Positions 36,683 to 48,475 of a DNA stretch of 64,000 bases are shown one piece after another. Source of the stretch: Amphirosellinia nigrospora (Eukaryota > Ascomycota > Sordariomycetes > Xylariales > Xylariaceae). The notes under the pieces are model-generated. The model ran no database searches. It was not told the DNA's origin and saw only the letters and a list, made by a program, of their open reading frames with translations. The stretch spans positions 2,871,058-2,935,057 of the forward strand of contig SCHM01000003.1 in assembly GCA_004123355.1 (NCBI GenBank), read 5' to 3'. Position 1 is the first letter of the stretch, and each line of letters opens with the position of its first letter. Made by a program: the position numbers and the translations under genes.

Positions 36683-38346
36683 TCAAGCTGCATCAGCGCT
36701 GACGGTTGGCTGTGGAACTTTGGTGACCTGATCACCAGCGCGAACAATACGCTTGCCGGCAGAATCGAAGAGCATCGAAACGTCCTTGTTCTCGGCCTGG
36801 GCACGTTTCCAGATCTCGACCTCGCAGCCGCCCCGAAGGACACCAACACGCATGGTAGAAAGCAGGTTGTGAGCAGCGTTGGAATGAAGATAGACGCCGC
36901 CATTGAAAATAGCCGTTGCATCTTTGCCGATAGCGGATGAGATGAGCGCTTTGCCACCGGGGTGGTCCTTGATGAAATCGGTTACATCGTGGATAACACC
37001 GGCAATAGAGACGAGAGCTTTTCCATTCTTAGACTCGGCCACAAAATCATCCCAGCTGATGACCGGGAGTTGCTCAAGTGGTGTGCCCCAATCTAGAGTG
37101 GCCCGCTTTTGATCAAGCTTCTTTTGCTGCTGCTGAATACGGCCCTTTTCGATCTCGTTCTGGCGGAATTGTTTGAGGTCATAGGCCAAGCCGAGTTTTT
37201 TGCATGACCAAATGAACCACTTTGTTGGGTCATATTGGTAAAATTCGATGGCATTACGGTAGTCAGAGGGAATTCGTGGTGAAACTATGAGCAGATTAGC
37301 TTTTGGTCATCTACAATGGTACAAGTACTAAGGACCATCGGGAAGGTTGTGATCTTGTCTTACGTTATGGTACCCCTCGCCAAGTGTGACCAAAGCAGTC
37401 AGAACGTGATCTCTAGGGGAGTTGCGGTCGTCGAAAGGCTGGTCGCCAAGCCAATGTGCAAGTGAATTGACACAGAAGGTAGCCTGCTGGACGACTGCAA
37501 AGGCGAGTCAGTAACTTAGCTCATTTAAAATAGATCAGTATGACTTACAGAAGACTCTCAGGATTCCGGCGTAGATGAAACCACCCATCCATTCGCCCCA
37601 ACCAAGTCCGCAGACAAGAGTCGGGAAGATGAGCGACATGGCCAAAACGCACTTGATATCTACATAGCGATCAGTACATGCTGACAGACGTGATTGGAGC
37701 CGGGCTTACAGTTCTTGTGTTGCCAGACAACAACGGGGTCGTCATTCAGATCTGAGATGTCCGTCCTTCCCACTCGCTTGGGGTTCTGCTTCATGACCAT
37801 CCAGCCCATGTGCGAATAGATGAAACCCTTGCGGACGCTATAAGGGTCCTTCTCAGTGCTAGACACGATGTTAGTCGATAATTGGCATTGATGGTATCGT
37901 CATTCTTACTCGGTGTATCTGTGGTGGGCGCGGTGGTCCCTCGACCACCATCTCGCACTGCCCTCGACGCTGGCGGAGCCCATGGCGGCCAGGTAGATCT
38001 TCAATGGTAATGTTGCCTTATATGACGAATGAGCCCAAAGCCTATGGTACCCAGCTGTGATTCCGAGCCCGCTATTGAAGTAGTAGAAGACGGCGAAGGC
38101 GGCGGTCTTGGCGCTCAGGGGGGTAAAGTAGGCGCCGACGCAGCCCATAAGAGGGAGGAAGACGATGAAATAGGTGCTGAGCCAATTGACATGCTTGTAC
38201 CAATTGCCCCATGTTATGGGGTATTCGGTGATGTGAGGCTTCTTTATATCATACTTGGTTGATCTCAATGGCTTGTAGTCCTTCGTACCGTCGGATGCTA
38301 CGTCGCCAGCAACAACACCGGCTTGTGGTGCGTTGGGAGACGCCAT
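36683..38346 (-). CDS. OLE1: Stearoyl-CoA delta-9 desaturase with fused cytochrome b5, one frameshift
   Basis: OLE1 places the delta-9 double bond in palmitoyl- and stearoyl-CoA at the ER, using electrons from its own cytochrome b5 domain. All three histidine boxes are visible: [19 protein letters not shown] (the last residues joined across the first intron) and HNFHH. Membrane segments include [16 protein letters not shown] and [20 protein letters not shown]. The C-terminal b5 domain has [14 protein letters not shown], with the haem-ligand His. Exons: 38346-37910, 37858-37710, 37659-37549, 37494-37364 and 37284-36683; introns are 50-79 nt. One base is missing at G3 37268-37270 on the + strand, right after the third histidine box (HHEFPSDYRN). 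Corrected length is 476 aa. The gene is normally essential without oleate, so the break is probably an error. Confidence 0.95.
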
Positions 38347-41337
38347 GGTGGGCGATAGTGCCGATGTCGTCGATGACAGTAGCAGGCCGTCGATATGGTT
38401 CTGCCGGCGTCTACGTTAGGTCGACGAGAACAATGGTAGGTGGTCGGCGTACGGGGGAGAACTGAAAGAGGACGGGACGAGGGCAGAGGCGGCGGGTTGA
38501 GGATATTATTTATTCAACGAGATGGAGCAGCAAACAAGGGCGGAATTATGGATACTGTATTGAGTACAGTACTGTAGGGAGGGGAGGGATGTGCAGTGGC
38601 GGAGGTAGACAGGAGCTCGGCTGGACCAGCATAGACCGACAGGGGACAGGGACAGGGACGGGCGATACTTTGCAGTTACTACAGGTGGCGGGGGAGAGAC
38701 TCTCGGAAGACGGTTGAGCAGACTGGACTGAGTTGTACTTACATTACAAGTCCCGGTGTTTAGAACAAGCAACGCCGTGGATGATTAATGAGGATAAGTA
38801 GAGTTTGTTGGTGAGTGATGGATCTGTGATGGAGTGGTAATATTTATATCATAGTCACGTAGATATAACGTAGACAAGCAAATGATCAGAAGAACTTGGA
38901 AGTCGGGGCTGGTTAAGCAGTTGCTGCTGTGTATCCTGATCGAACGAACTTCAGTACAAGATAAGTGTTGAATGTGGAGATGCAACACAGTCTCAGGCAC
39001 CGTCTTGCCTCTGTTTCAAGAGCTGCGCGCCATGGTGAGCCTGTGGTGAGCCTGTGGTGAGGGTACAACGGGTACAACGGGTACAACTGCTGCACAGTTC
39101 ATGTCACTGTCCCGGTTCTGGATCTGTCCTTCCTGTCCATATCCTGTTGCAGATCTGAAATTTGTTGAATTGTTGGGGAAGGGGTCCAAGGTGGCGGCTG
39201 TAGTCGACAGGGGCAGCCACCAATCAAGGACGTAGCCGGTGCTGGGGTGTTTCCTTTTCTGGAACCCTACCAGAATGGAGCGATTTTCGCTATGGATCTA
39301 CTATGTATCCATTCATCCATTCCCGCATCTAGATCAGACTACCTATCCATCTGTACCTATCTCGTGCAGAGCTCGTGTGCCCATCAAACGACATTCAACC
39401 TCTACACTACATACAATACCACCTCAGGTTGTCACACTTGGAATTGCACGGGAAGAGTGCGTTGAGTTTGGAAGCTGCTTCTAATGTAGGTTGGTTATCT
39501 TCAACATTCATCCTGTTGATCTCGTTTGGTTACGTCATGCTCCCTCCAGGTCAGCCTGGACTTTGCAGAGCAAGATAAAACAGGGCCGCGCAAGTCTTGT
39601 GTGAAATCTGCGCTGCGGTGTATGCCTGTTTAGTAGGATGAGTATTGATCAGCAGATTTTCCGTTCCAATTCCGTTCAACCAGGTGATGATGGTTCGAGG
39701 ATGCGCATCGCTTTCGTTGTCGATCCAGAGGTAAGAATTTCTTGGTGGTCGGCCAGATCGGTGTGATAGCTTCTGTAGCAGTGTGTACCTAAGTACCTGC
39801 CTAGTCTTCGTCCCAACAAACGGCGAGCGGGCAGGCCTTAGTTAGGTACCACTGTAGTGGAGTACCTAATACAGTAGCAGTGTCAAGGGGGGAAAGTCTC
39901 AGCCAATAGGGGAGAACAACTGATCAGCCCTGAGCCCCACCGTCAACGGAATTCTGTCTCAGCCTTCTAGAAACGTGAACGAACCTTGCGAGTCTCCACT
40001 ATCTATATTCATCATGATTGGTCTTTTCATGTGTGACCCACAGTAGGCAGTCTGCCTGTTCTGTGCCTGTGGCGACCCAAGTTGTTTAACAGTGGTAACA
40101 GTCTCGACAGTGGCCATGGACACCCGCGATGGTATGCCGATCTTTAAATGGTACGCTTGTCTATCTTTTAGTGACACGCCAATCTGTCAAGTAGCGTGCT
40201 AGTTAAGTGCCTAGTTCATGGACCTGCCGTAGCTACCTAACTTAATCAGCATCTCAGTAACGACCAACAAGCAACCCCCACCACCGAGTCTGAAGCTGAT
40301 GATGGTCTGACGAAAGTCTCAGCCGTGTAGCTTATATACTTTGCCCCGTCATCTAGACAGGCACAATGCCATAAACATAAAACATGGTGAACCAGTTCGC
40401 GGACAGGCAGTAGAGTTGAGGTTAGAGACCTGATAGCGCTAGTCTCCTCCGTCTGGATTGCACCAACATTCCCCGTCTACTCTGTAGTTAAATGTTTGAG
40501 TTGATGATGCAACGATACAATAGCGATCCTTTGAAGCTCTTGGATATGCACTCGTCCGCCACTTCATGTTGAAGTACAGGAACCTGAACGTTCCAAACGA
40601 TAAATGAGAGAAGGCAAAAAATGGATCAAGTAAAAAAAGTAACAAAGGAACGAAAAAAAACAACATCTAGTGCGCTATTCCGCTCAAAACTCACAGATCG
40701 GCCTAAAAAGACAAGTTCGCAAGTGTGCCGATCCCAGGGGCTGGATACCTCGACCTTCCAAGTGGGACAACTACGATACCTAGATATTGAATACTCACGT
40801 GAATCTATCTATGAATATAAAAGGGATAAAGCTAGGGAAGCCATATGACACACACTTCACTATACTCTGTTTAGGTCGTAGAGAAGTGTATTTGGAGAGG
40901 AGTCAGAATAGCACAGATCTGTTTTGTTTGACAGTCTCGGCTATTCGAGTTTACTTCACGGGTAGTGCCATATAGATTTCATTATTCCGTGTGTTTTTCG
41001 TATTATCTTCTACTTCCATAATCACGTTAACCCATGTGCTACTACCAGGTACGATATATCTAGATGATAGACTGTACAATGTTGCTGTTGCCGCGACTCG
41101 TAAAGGCACACTAAAATTCAATGAGAGACCACCCAACATTCATGGATATCATGAAAACCAAGGAATTCCCCCAACCCCAGCCCCATTGCACGTGCTAAGG
41201 TGTGACGTATGACAAAAAAAAATGACAAAAAAAAACAATCATATAAGACTGTGCCGCTCGTACAGAATTAACCAACGCAAACTCCTCGCTATGCAACAGA
41301 GATGAACTACCTAGAACAGGTCGAAATTCCGCTCTTC
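38347..41337. promoter_or_regulatory. Large gap upstream of OLE1
   Basis: 3 kb, containing the OLE1 promoter and, at its far end, the 3' side of the kinase gene. Short direct repeats lie at 39034-39087. TAGGTA-type motifs recur (39787-39870, 40215-40240). The stretch 40600-41330 is AT-rich. No gene recognised. Confidence 0.5.
39034..39087. repeat. Two adjacent short tandem repeats
   Basis: GTGAGCCTGTG is repeated about 2.5 times, and right after it GGTACAACG is repeated three times. Both are tandem and near-perfect, so probably replication-slippage repeats. Confidence 0.8.
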
Positions 41338-44163
41338 TCAGGCGGTTACTTCCGCGTCCCGTACAATCTCTGTTGAGGGGGCACTGGGGTGCTCGTCTGG
41401 GCACAATGACGGGCTCTGTCCCCCTGCGTTCTGGTGAGCCGGGCTGACGCCAGCTCGCTCTGATGGTTCTGCTGGTAGGGTGTCCTTCTGCGATTCCATA
41501 TTATCAGATATATTTATATCGGCCGCTTCTGTAGGTCGCGTAGATATGTCTTGTATTCTGTCGTGAGTATCAACCGTATTTTGATTATCAAATTGTGCCT
41601 CTATTCCTTGGGCGCCCGTAATTTCTGTAGATTTCGTTTGATCTGCGACATCCGGGGCTGTTGCTGCTGTAGTTTGATCATCTAGTGGCGGGATCATATT
41701 TTCAATATTGTGTTGAAGTGTCTTTTCAGTGGCGTCTGAATTATCCAACATTATCTCCCATTCGGTAGACTGATCAGTTTCTGGCTGTTCTGCAACTGCT
41801 GTAGTGTATGAAAATTCACTTTCTGTACGATTAGGTGTGGGCGTGGTGTTTTCGTCGTCGTCTAGAATATTCTCGGCTTGACCATTAACCGTTGGAAATG
41901 TTTCAACGGCAGTTGTCAACGAAATGCCTTGCGCCGGGCTATTACCGCCGGGCGCGTGGGGCTGTTCATTTTCCAGAACGGCCCCAGCACGGAGGTTTGC
42001 CTCGAGTTGTTCAAGTTCTTCCCCCAATTTCGTAGCGAATTCGACGTCGTGAAGATCTCTCGGTGTCCCACCCATTGCCTCATCTGCAGTGGGATCGACG
42101 CCACAGCTGCGATGTCATGCACTTTCGTCCACATTGCGTTTCCGCTAACATAGGGCGAGGAATAAATATCATGTGGCAACGGGCTAGGCGGAGATCGACC
42201 ACGTCGTGGATATGGTTCATCCGAGAAGCTCGGCGAGGATGACTGTGTATCACTAGCTGAGTATGGCCAGCTGTTCCGTGGCTGCACGGCCCTAATCTCT
42301 GGGACACCGTAGGCTTGGTCCCCAACATATTTCTGAAATGGAGTACCGTTGTGCATAGAGATCGATTGTATTTCCCGTTCCCCAAGTACGTCGCTGTCCA
42401 GTGTCTCAGGGAATTTAGTGAGTAGTGTGGTCGCTTGCAATCTAACACGTGGATTCTCATGCAAGCAGTTCTCTACTATCTCACGGTACCATGACGGCGC
42501 CTGTAACTCGGGATGTAAACGAAGCGGCCGAGGGTGGCTTTCAGGCTCATCCTCGAGAGTCGCGAGTGCCCACAACACCATTCCAAGCTGGTAGAGGTCA
42601 GATTTAACACCAATATACATGGAAATTCGCTGGTTGCTGTCGATGAGTGGGGTTGCCTCAGGAGGTTCCCACCCAACTGGGCAACCTCGTCTGTTGATAT
42701 CGATGATTTTGGCGTTGCCGAAGTCGTCAATAACAATATTGGAAAGAGTGAAATCCCCCTGGACAAACCCAGTTTCATGAATGTCTGAGAGTCCTTGCAC
42801 AATTTGCTTTGCCCACTTCTCACGAAGGACCCAGGGTAACGCCTGGTGACCATGTTCTTGAGCGTCATAAATGACGTCGATGAGGCCCCCCTCTCCGCAT
42901 AACTAATGAGAAGACCTTTAACGACCTGATCTTCATCATCAACAACTACACCGAAAAACTCGATGATGCTTCTCGAGAACCGCAGTGAGTTAAGAGCGTT
43001 GACCTCATAAAGAAAACTCATCTATAGTGTCGGGTCCCGGTATCTCTTTCTTGATGAGTGTATGTCCGTCAACTCGGACCTTGTAGACGAAGCCAGACAT
43101 GTGAGAATCAAATTCGAGTTCGCTTTCACGAACCCGCCGGCAGTTCATATGCTCAACCATGTGAACGGTGGGGAAATGAATAATTTCCTAGTTCGACCAA
43201 GTCAGTTTCAAGCACACGGGGTGCAAAAACGAGCCTAACCTACGTTAACATCCTCAACTACATGAACATGTAGTCTACCATCGGCGGTCTGTAACTTGAG
43301 GTTTGTGACAGTATCATAAAACTGGATGTCTTGTAGACTTTCGCGAATGGCCTCATATATCTTGGCGCTCTTGTCTCGCTGGAACTTGGTGCTAAGAAGG
43401 TCTTTTCGAGAGAGTCGCTGGGGGCGCTTCGGTAGTCAAGAGATATAGTTACTCGCCGCCAGACCGAGTCCCTCTCTCGATAGGTGACGAAGAATTTCTC
43501 CCTCCTGGATTTATCTCGGAAATGCATGCTCAGATTCAAAATCCATTTGTGTTCTAGTTCCTCGCGTACCAAAGCGTCGTATTGAGTGGTATTGATAGAC
43601 TGGGCGTCGGCGATAGAGTTGGCCTCAGGATAGTCAGGGACTGGCTCGTCTGTAGGGTCATCATCCCTAACTATACTTGGGGCCTCGATGCCGTTAAGGC
43701 TTAAGAAGTGTTTTTCGTCGATAGGACTATGAGGAGCTGATGCAGTTTGCGCTAGAATATCGAGTTTACCAGCAGAAAGTTCAGTATTATCAAACAAATC
43801 AGGCGCACTTGCGCGAGGCAAAAGTTGACTTGAGTGAGAGGCACTGCGTTGAGGAAGCATGCGTCTATCGACGGACACGGCTCTTCGTTCAGCCGAAGTA
43901 GGTAACACAGCTTCTAGTTTCTCCCTATTTTCAGACTGCTGTCTTTTGAACGTCTTGGTTCTGGGTAGGCCAGGAACCACCTTCCGTGAAACCCTCCGGA
44001 CCAAGCCCGAGCCGACCGACGAATCTCGGGACAGCCCTGGATCGGAGCGAGGCCCCGGCGGTGAGAGGCCTCTTGGGCCCTTACCGGTGAACCTCTTCAA
44101 GAGGGCGGCTAGACGATTGCTATCCGAGGACAGCGGAGGCGAGGTATTCGTAGGTGTCGCCAT
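41338..44163 (-). CDS. Atypical protein kinase-domain protein, four frameshifts
   Basis: A fungal kinase-like protein with a basic, serine-rich N terminus (LAALLKRFTGKGPRG; RRVSRKVVPGLPRTKTFKR). A conserved N-terminal block (IYEAIRESLQDIQFYDTVTN) precedes the kinase domain. The domain has SHMSGFVYKVRVDGHTLIKK, the catalytic loop GFVQGDFTLSNIVIDDFGNA and then KIIDINRRGCPVGWEPPE and GVKSDLYQLGMVLWALATL. The HRD histidine/arginine and the DFG phenylalanine/glycine are replaced (QGD, DIN). The catalytic Asp, Asn and metal-binding Asp remain, so activity is possible. The tail is long, acidic and Thr/Gln-rich. Exons 44163-43244 and 43187-41338. Frame changes near 43403 (missing A), 43014 (extra T in the gene sense), 42888 (G6 for G7) and 42075. 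Corrected length is 923 aa. Substrate unknown. Confidence 0.75.
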
Positions 44164-47100
44164 GGTAACAATCTGTCAGCGAAAATGGTACTGTGGACTC
44201 GGAATAGTTGAGACGTGTCTAGTCTATTGACCGGTGTTATGCAGAGAATAAAAGAATAAGCTAAAGCAACGAGTATCAAGACGGGGTGTTGCTGTTATGT
44301 TTGGCCCGCACTGCTGACTGCGTAGCCACACAGGTGCACAGGGAGATAGTCTAAGGCAGGGCAACGGGCTCAGATGAAGCAAAACAGGAACGGCTCCTCC
44401 GTCGTGACCGAGGCTTGACGTAGTAATGGTCTCGAGACCAACCCAGTCAATGCTTGACCGGCTCGGGCATAGACACCTTAGTACTTGGGCGGGGGGTGGA
44501 CAGCGAAGTGCAATTTTTCTATAGTCCGGACCAACCACGTAAGGGGCAGTTATAGCGAAACAGTTTGGAGATTGGTGTGATTGGGCTGAACATAGCTGCT
44601 TATTAGGCATGCATAATGACAGATCTAAAAAATGGTGCGTGAAGGATGCAGAATGGGGACGAGAAGAGGAAGGAGAAGGGGGAGAAGAAAAACAGGAGCA
44701 GAATGCGGGAATGAGTGAGGCTTCTTGTTGCTATTGGCAAACGCTGACGATGATGGCTTGCATGGGGCGGGCGTGTGCGTTGGCGGTCAACAAGGCCCGA
44801 GAGAGGTGTGGCTTCGACTGGTCCAAGACCTCTGAGTCGATGAATGGATGGATGGATGGATGATGGATGGTTTAGGTATTACTACTTAGGTATGCCGTAA
44901 GCGGAGCAGAAGAGAGAGGGAGAATAGGTAGCCAGAGGGGCACACGAGAATGGGCGGATGGAGAGATAATGTCTAAGTAAGTAAGTAAGTAGGTAGGCTG
45001 TCCAGCCCACCAGCCCACCAGCCCCAGTGTCAGTGCCAGTCGATTTGATGACAGGCTGGGATGCAATGCTACCTTGGATATAGGTAGGGAGGGTAGGTAG
45101 GTACCTCAGTAAAGAGAGGGGAAGAGACAAGTCTTGGATTAGGTAGGTAGTGGGATGGAGGGACGGTGAGCGATGCACCACTAGGTACCAATTGCGAGTT
45201 GGAGTACCTAGCCACGAGCCACGCCGATGTACGACTATAGAACTGCAAAGCAGGCACAAATCCCGACCTTGCCGCCTCCGTCTTAGTGGCTCTCGGCAAC
45301 ACTGCCTGCATCAGTCTGATCAGGGGCGCCAACCTCTCTACTAAGACAACCGCTTCCCAGATAGTACCTTGCTCAGTTCAATATTCTACACATGCTGTGC
45401 TACCTACTGTGCCTATAACAGATGAGGAGACAACAACACATGGGTGCGCCCAATATCACGATGTCGACCTAGATTTGACGGCTATTTCATGTCAACGGTA
45501 TCGAGAGATCTGTTGAATTCGAGGTCTAGGAGGATTCAGAAACAGTGAATATTACTTCATCATCCATATTCCACGTGATACTTCTTATTCTCCAGGTTCA
45601 GCAGTGGTTTGGTCCATCGCAACGCACGTTCAACCAACTGTGTCACAACTGTACCGACGCGAACATTGTATTGGGTATCAATCCAATAGATAAGGACGGC
45701 ACCAATCGCAGGCGACCCCCCAATCGGTCATACTATGCAGGTATCGCGAATAACAATAAATTCATGGACGTCAAAATTCAAACCATCGTCTTGATTGGGG
45801 GCGTGCGGTGCAAATGCGGGGATTTAGACGGTGGTTCCTATTCGACAACTTGGATTTAACAAATCACAGCCGCCCCCGATCCCGTGGGGTGGAATCTGGA
45901 ATCTGGAATCTCGGGTCTAAATGATTACATAGTAAATGATTTCAGACTAAGACAGGTAGATGAAGAGGGGTACTACCCAACGAGCGCTACGCCAGTCTGC
46001 GACGGCGTCAAGATTACCCCTCGCTGAAGCCAAAGTAGTCGAGACCGTAAACGGTAAGTCAATGCGGCCAGGGTCACTGACAACTCATCTACGTAGGCTA
46101 TCCTTTTCCTCTTCCGTTGTTGGTCCTCAAATCCTTGGCGCTATTCCCACACGGAGTTCATCGGGTAATTGCGTGAATTCTCGAAATCGATTGTTCAGCT
46201 TCCCTTATATAACCTCTTCATCGCTCACTGAGTAAAGTAAGGGTAGACCGAGGACTCCCAATGTGGTGGTTCGGATACAGAGGCTCTATATTTAGTTCCC
46301 GTCTCGTCTGCAAGGGTGTTCCAAGTTCGGCAACCTCCCGGCTGCTTGGTTATAGTACAGTAGTGTATGCTTGGGGCAAGTGTAAATACTATCAGACATG
46401 CGCGATCTGGGCTGGTAATCTGCGCACTTGTGCGCGGTAGCGTGTAGAAGAGAACGAACCCAAACCGCGTGGAGCATGGCATGGCATGGCCCAAGGTTAG
46501 ACATCTACCCGTCTGGGCAAGCTAAGTCATGTGGACAAACCGACACGTAGGACACTACCTTTAACCTACAGCATGGCTCGCCTGTATGCATGCTACCTCG
46601 AGGTTAGGTAAATGACTTATGCGGGCTTGTGCGAGATGACGTGGAGCTAGGTCTGACTAACCAGGCTCGTTGAGCTAACTTCTAGAATTGATCGGAGTAG
46701 TATGGAGAGAGGAGAGAAAGTGGTTGTTTATCGTGAATGGGCGATATGGTATATAGAACATGCCAAAGCACGTACGCATTTCGGCGGAATTATCATAAGC
46801 AATGTATACCCACTCAGGGGGGTAAGATTGGGGCTGACTGACTATGGTTGAAAGTGCAAATATGTGTGACGTACCTAACAGAAAGAATATGAATAAGGAA
46901 ATAAGTAAGAATGTGCCTCAATATCGCATCTTCAAAGTTGCCAAGTGAGGTGCCCACAAGGTGACGAAGAGGATCGTACCTCTTGACCTACGTACTTTGC
47001 CCATCCTATACCATCATCGTGAATTATGTGGGCTAACTAGGTACTTAGTAGTTAGTGATCACGACATTCCATTTTTGCAATACACTACGGAATCCCTCAT

Positions 47101-48475
47101 CAAGACCACCCATCCATTGATCCATCTGATGAGTTGTACAATCGACCGCGCTTCCCCAAAGTAAAGGCAAGGGGCCGTAGCCAGTTTGGAGAGCTATTGG
47201 GCAGCCATACAGCTACAGTCTCTCATTGGTCCCGGCTCGCCTACATTCTTTGCCCTCCCTACATATTTCCTCCGAGCTCACTTGCATCCTTTTTTTTTCC
47301 ACACTACGATCAATGTCCCATGTCACATGCTGGAAAGCGAGGCTGATGTGCCAAACACCGGCGCTCGCGAAAGCGAATGAAGTTTACGCGGCTTACCCAT
47401 GCTAATGCCATAGCGCAGTTTAGCAGAGGCCAAGCAAGGGCGAATATTTTCCCAATAAGATCTATCATCTATTGCATTAGGGCCCCTGGCGTCTCTAAAA
47501 TCATCGATTGGGCGTTGTTCAGTCGGATCATATGGAGACTAGCTGGGGTTAGCGTCGATGCACCTCATATCTGCACCTCATCCCACAAATAGCTAACTTT
47601 CTTATCCCGGCTGCGAAGCAAGCAACGGTGATAGCATCGTCGAGGGCTGCTTCGGAACCCATTCGACCTCTCTCGTCGGGCTGCAAAACTAGTCGGCAAC
47701 ATATCATCCCGACCATGTATTCATTCGTCATGCCCTGATAACTCGCGAGCACGTCATTCTGGCCAAATATCAATCTCGCAAGTATCTGTAAGATAGACAG
47801 GACCACGCCATGCCAAAGCCGTCAGCATCGCCGACGCTATGCTGGTTCGGAGCCGGTATACATTCATGCATAGCTCTAGCAATTGTCACGAGACCGGATA
47901 CAATTGAGCTTGTGCACATGTACTCCGGCGCTGACGTGACAGCCTGGTCGCTCAACATGGGCCATATCTTGTCGTACGCTATAAACACGAAACAAACAAA
48001 ACAAGAGTGGCGATGGTCTTGTCCTGTCTCTTCGTCGCCGTCCACGTCGCCCCAGACACTACAGAGTGGCAAATTCAATGGGGAGAAAGCCCCGTAGCAC
48101 AGACAAATTGTAGAGATGAGAATTCTCCGTGTGGATTCTGTACAAAATAGTACACTAATAGGTTCTATGCATGGTTAGATGAACAAAAATTTGCCAGCGG
48201 CTTGTTCCCCCCGGCTTTTTGTGTCGTCTTTGGTATGTTAGTCGCTATATGTGAGTGTGATGCAATCGGCCGCCTTGAACGCCCAAACCAATGCTGAGCC
48301 ATTGCGCCCTTCCCCCTCTTCTCGTACAGTTTTAGACAGCTGCGTAAAATGCTAAGCTTGCATGTAGTATACAGTATATACCGCCAGCCGCATCAATGTA
48401 TTGTTGGGGCCTGATATGATGGTACACCCGGGATAACTACTCCCAATTTTTGTCTCGGCTTCTCTTCCAGCCTTC
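44164..48475. other. Large gap between the kinase and Lon genes
   Basis: 4.3 kb without a gene I can support. It holds the kinase promoter and several simple repeats (44841-45105). ORFs at 45545-45859, 45960-46235 and 47549-48097 have no recognisable domains and overlap on both strands, so I treat them as chance. TAGGTA-type motifs recur at 46580-46620 and 47030-47055. Confidence 0.45.
44841..45105. repeat. Cluster of simple repeats upstream of the kinase gene
   Basis: Includes (GATG)n at about 44843-44870, (TAAG)n then TAGG at 44973-44998, CAGCCCAC copies at 45003-45022, and (GGTA)n at 45085-45105. These are short and imperfect, typical of promoter-proximal slippage-prone DNA. Confidence 0.8.

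Noticed and set aside
47549-48097. Overlapping ORFs on both strands near 47.8 kb
   Set aside because: No domains, no consistent splice sites, and mutual shadowing.
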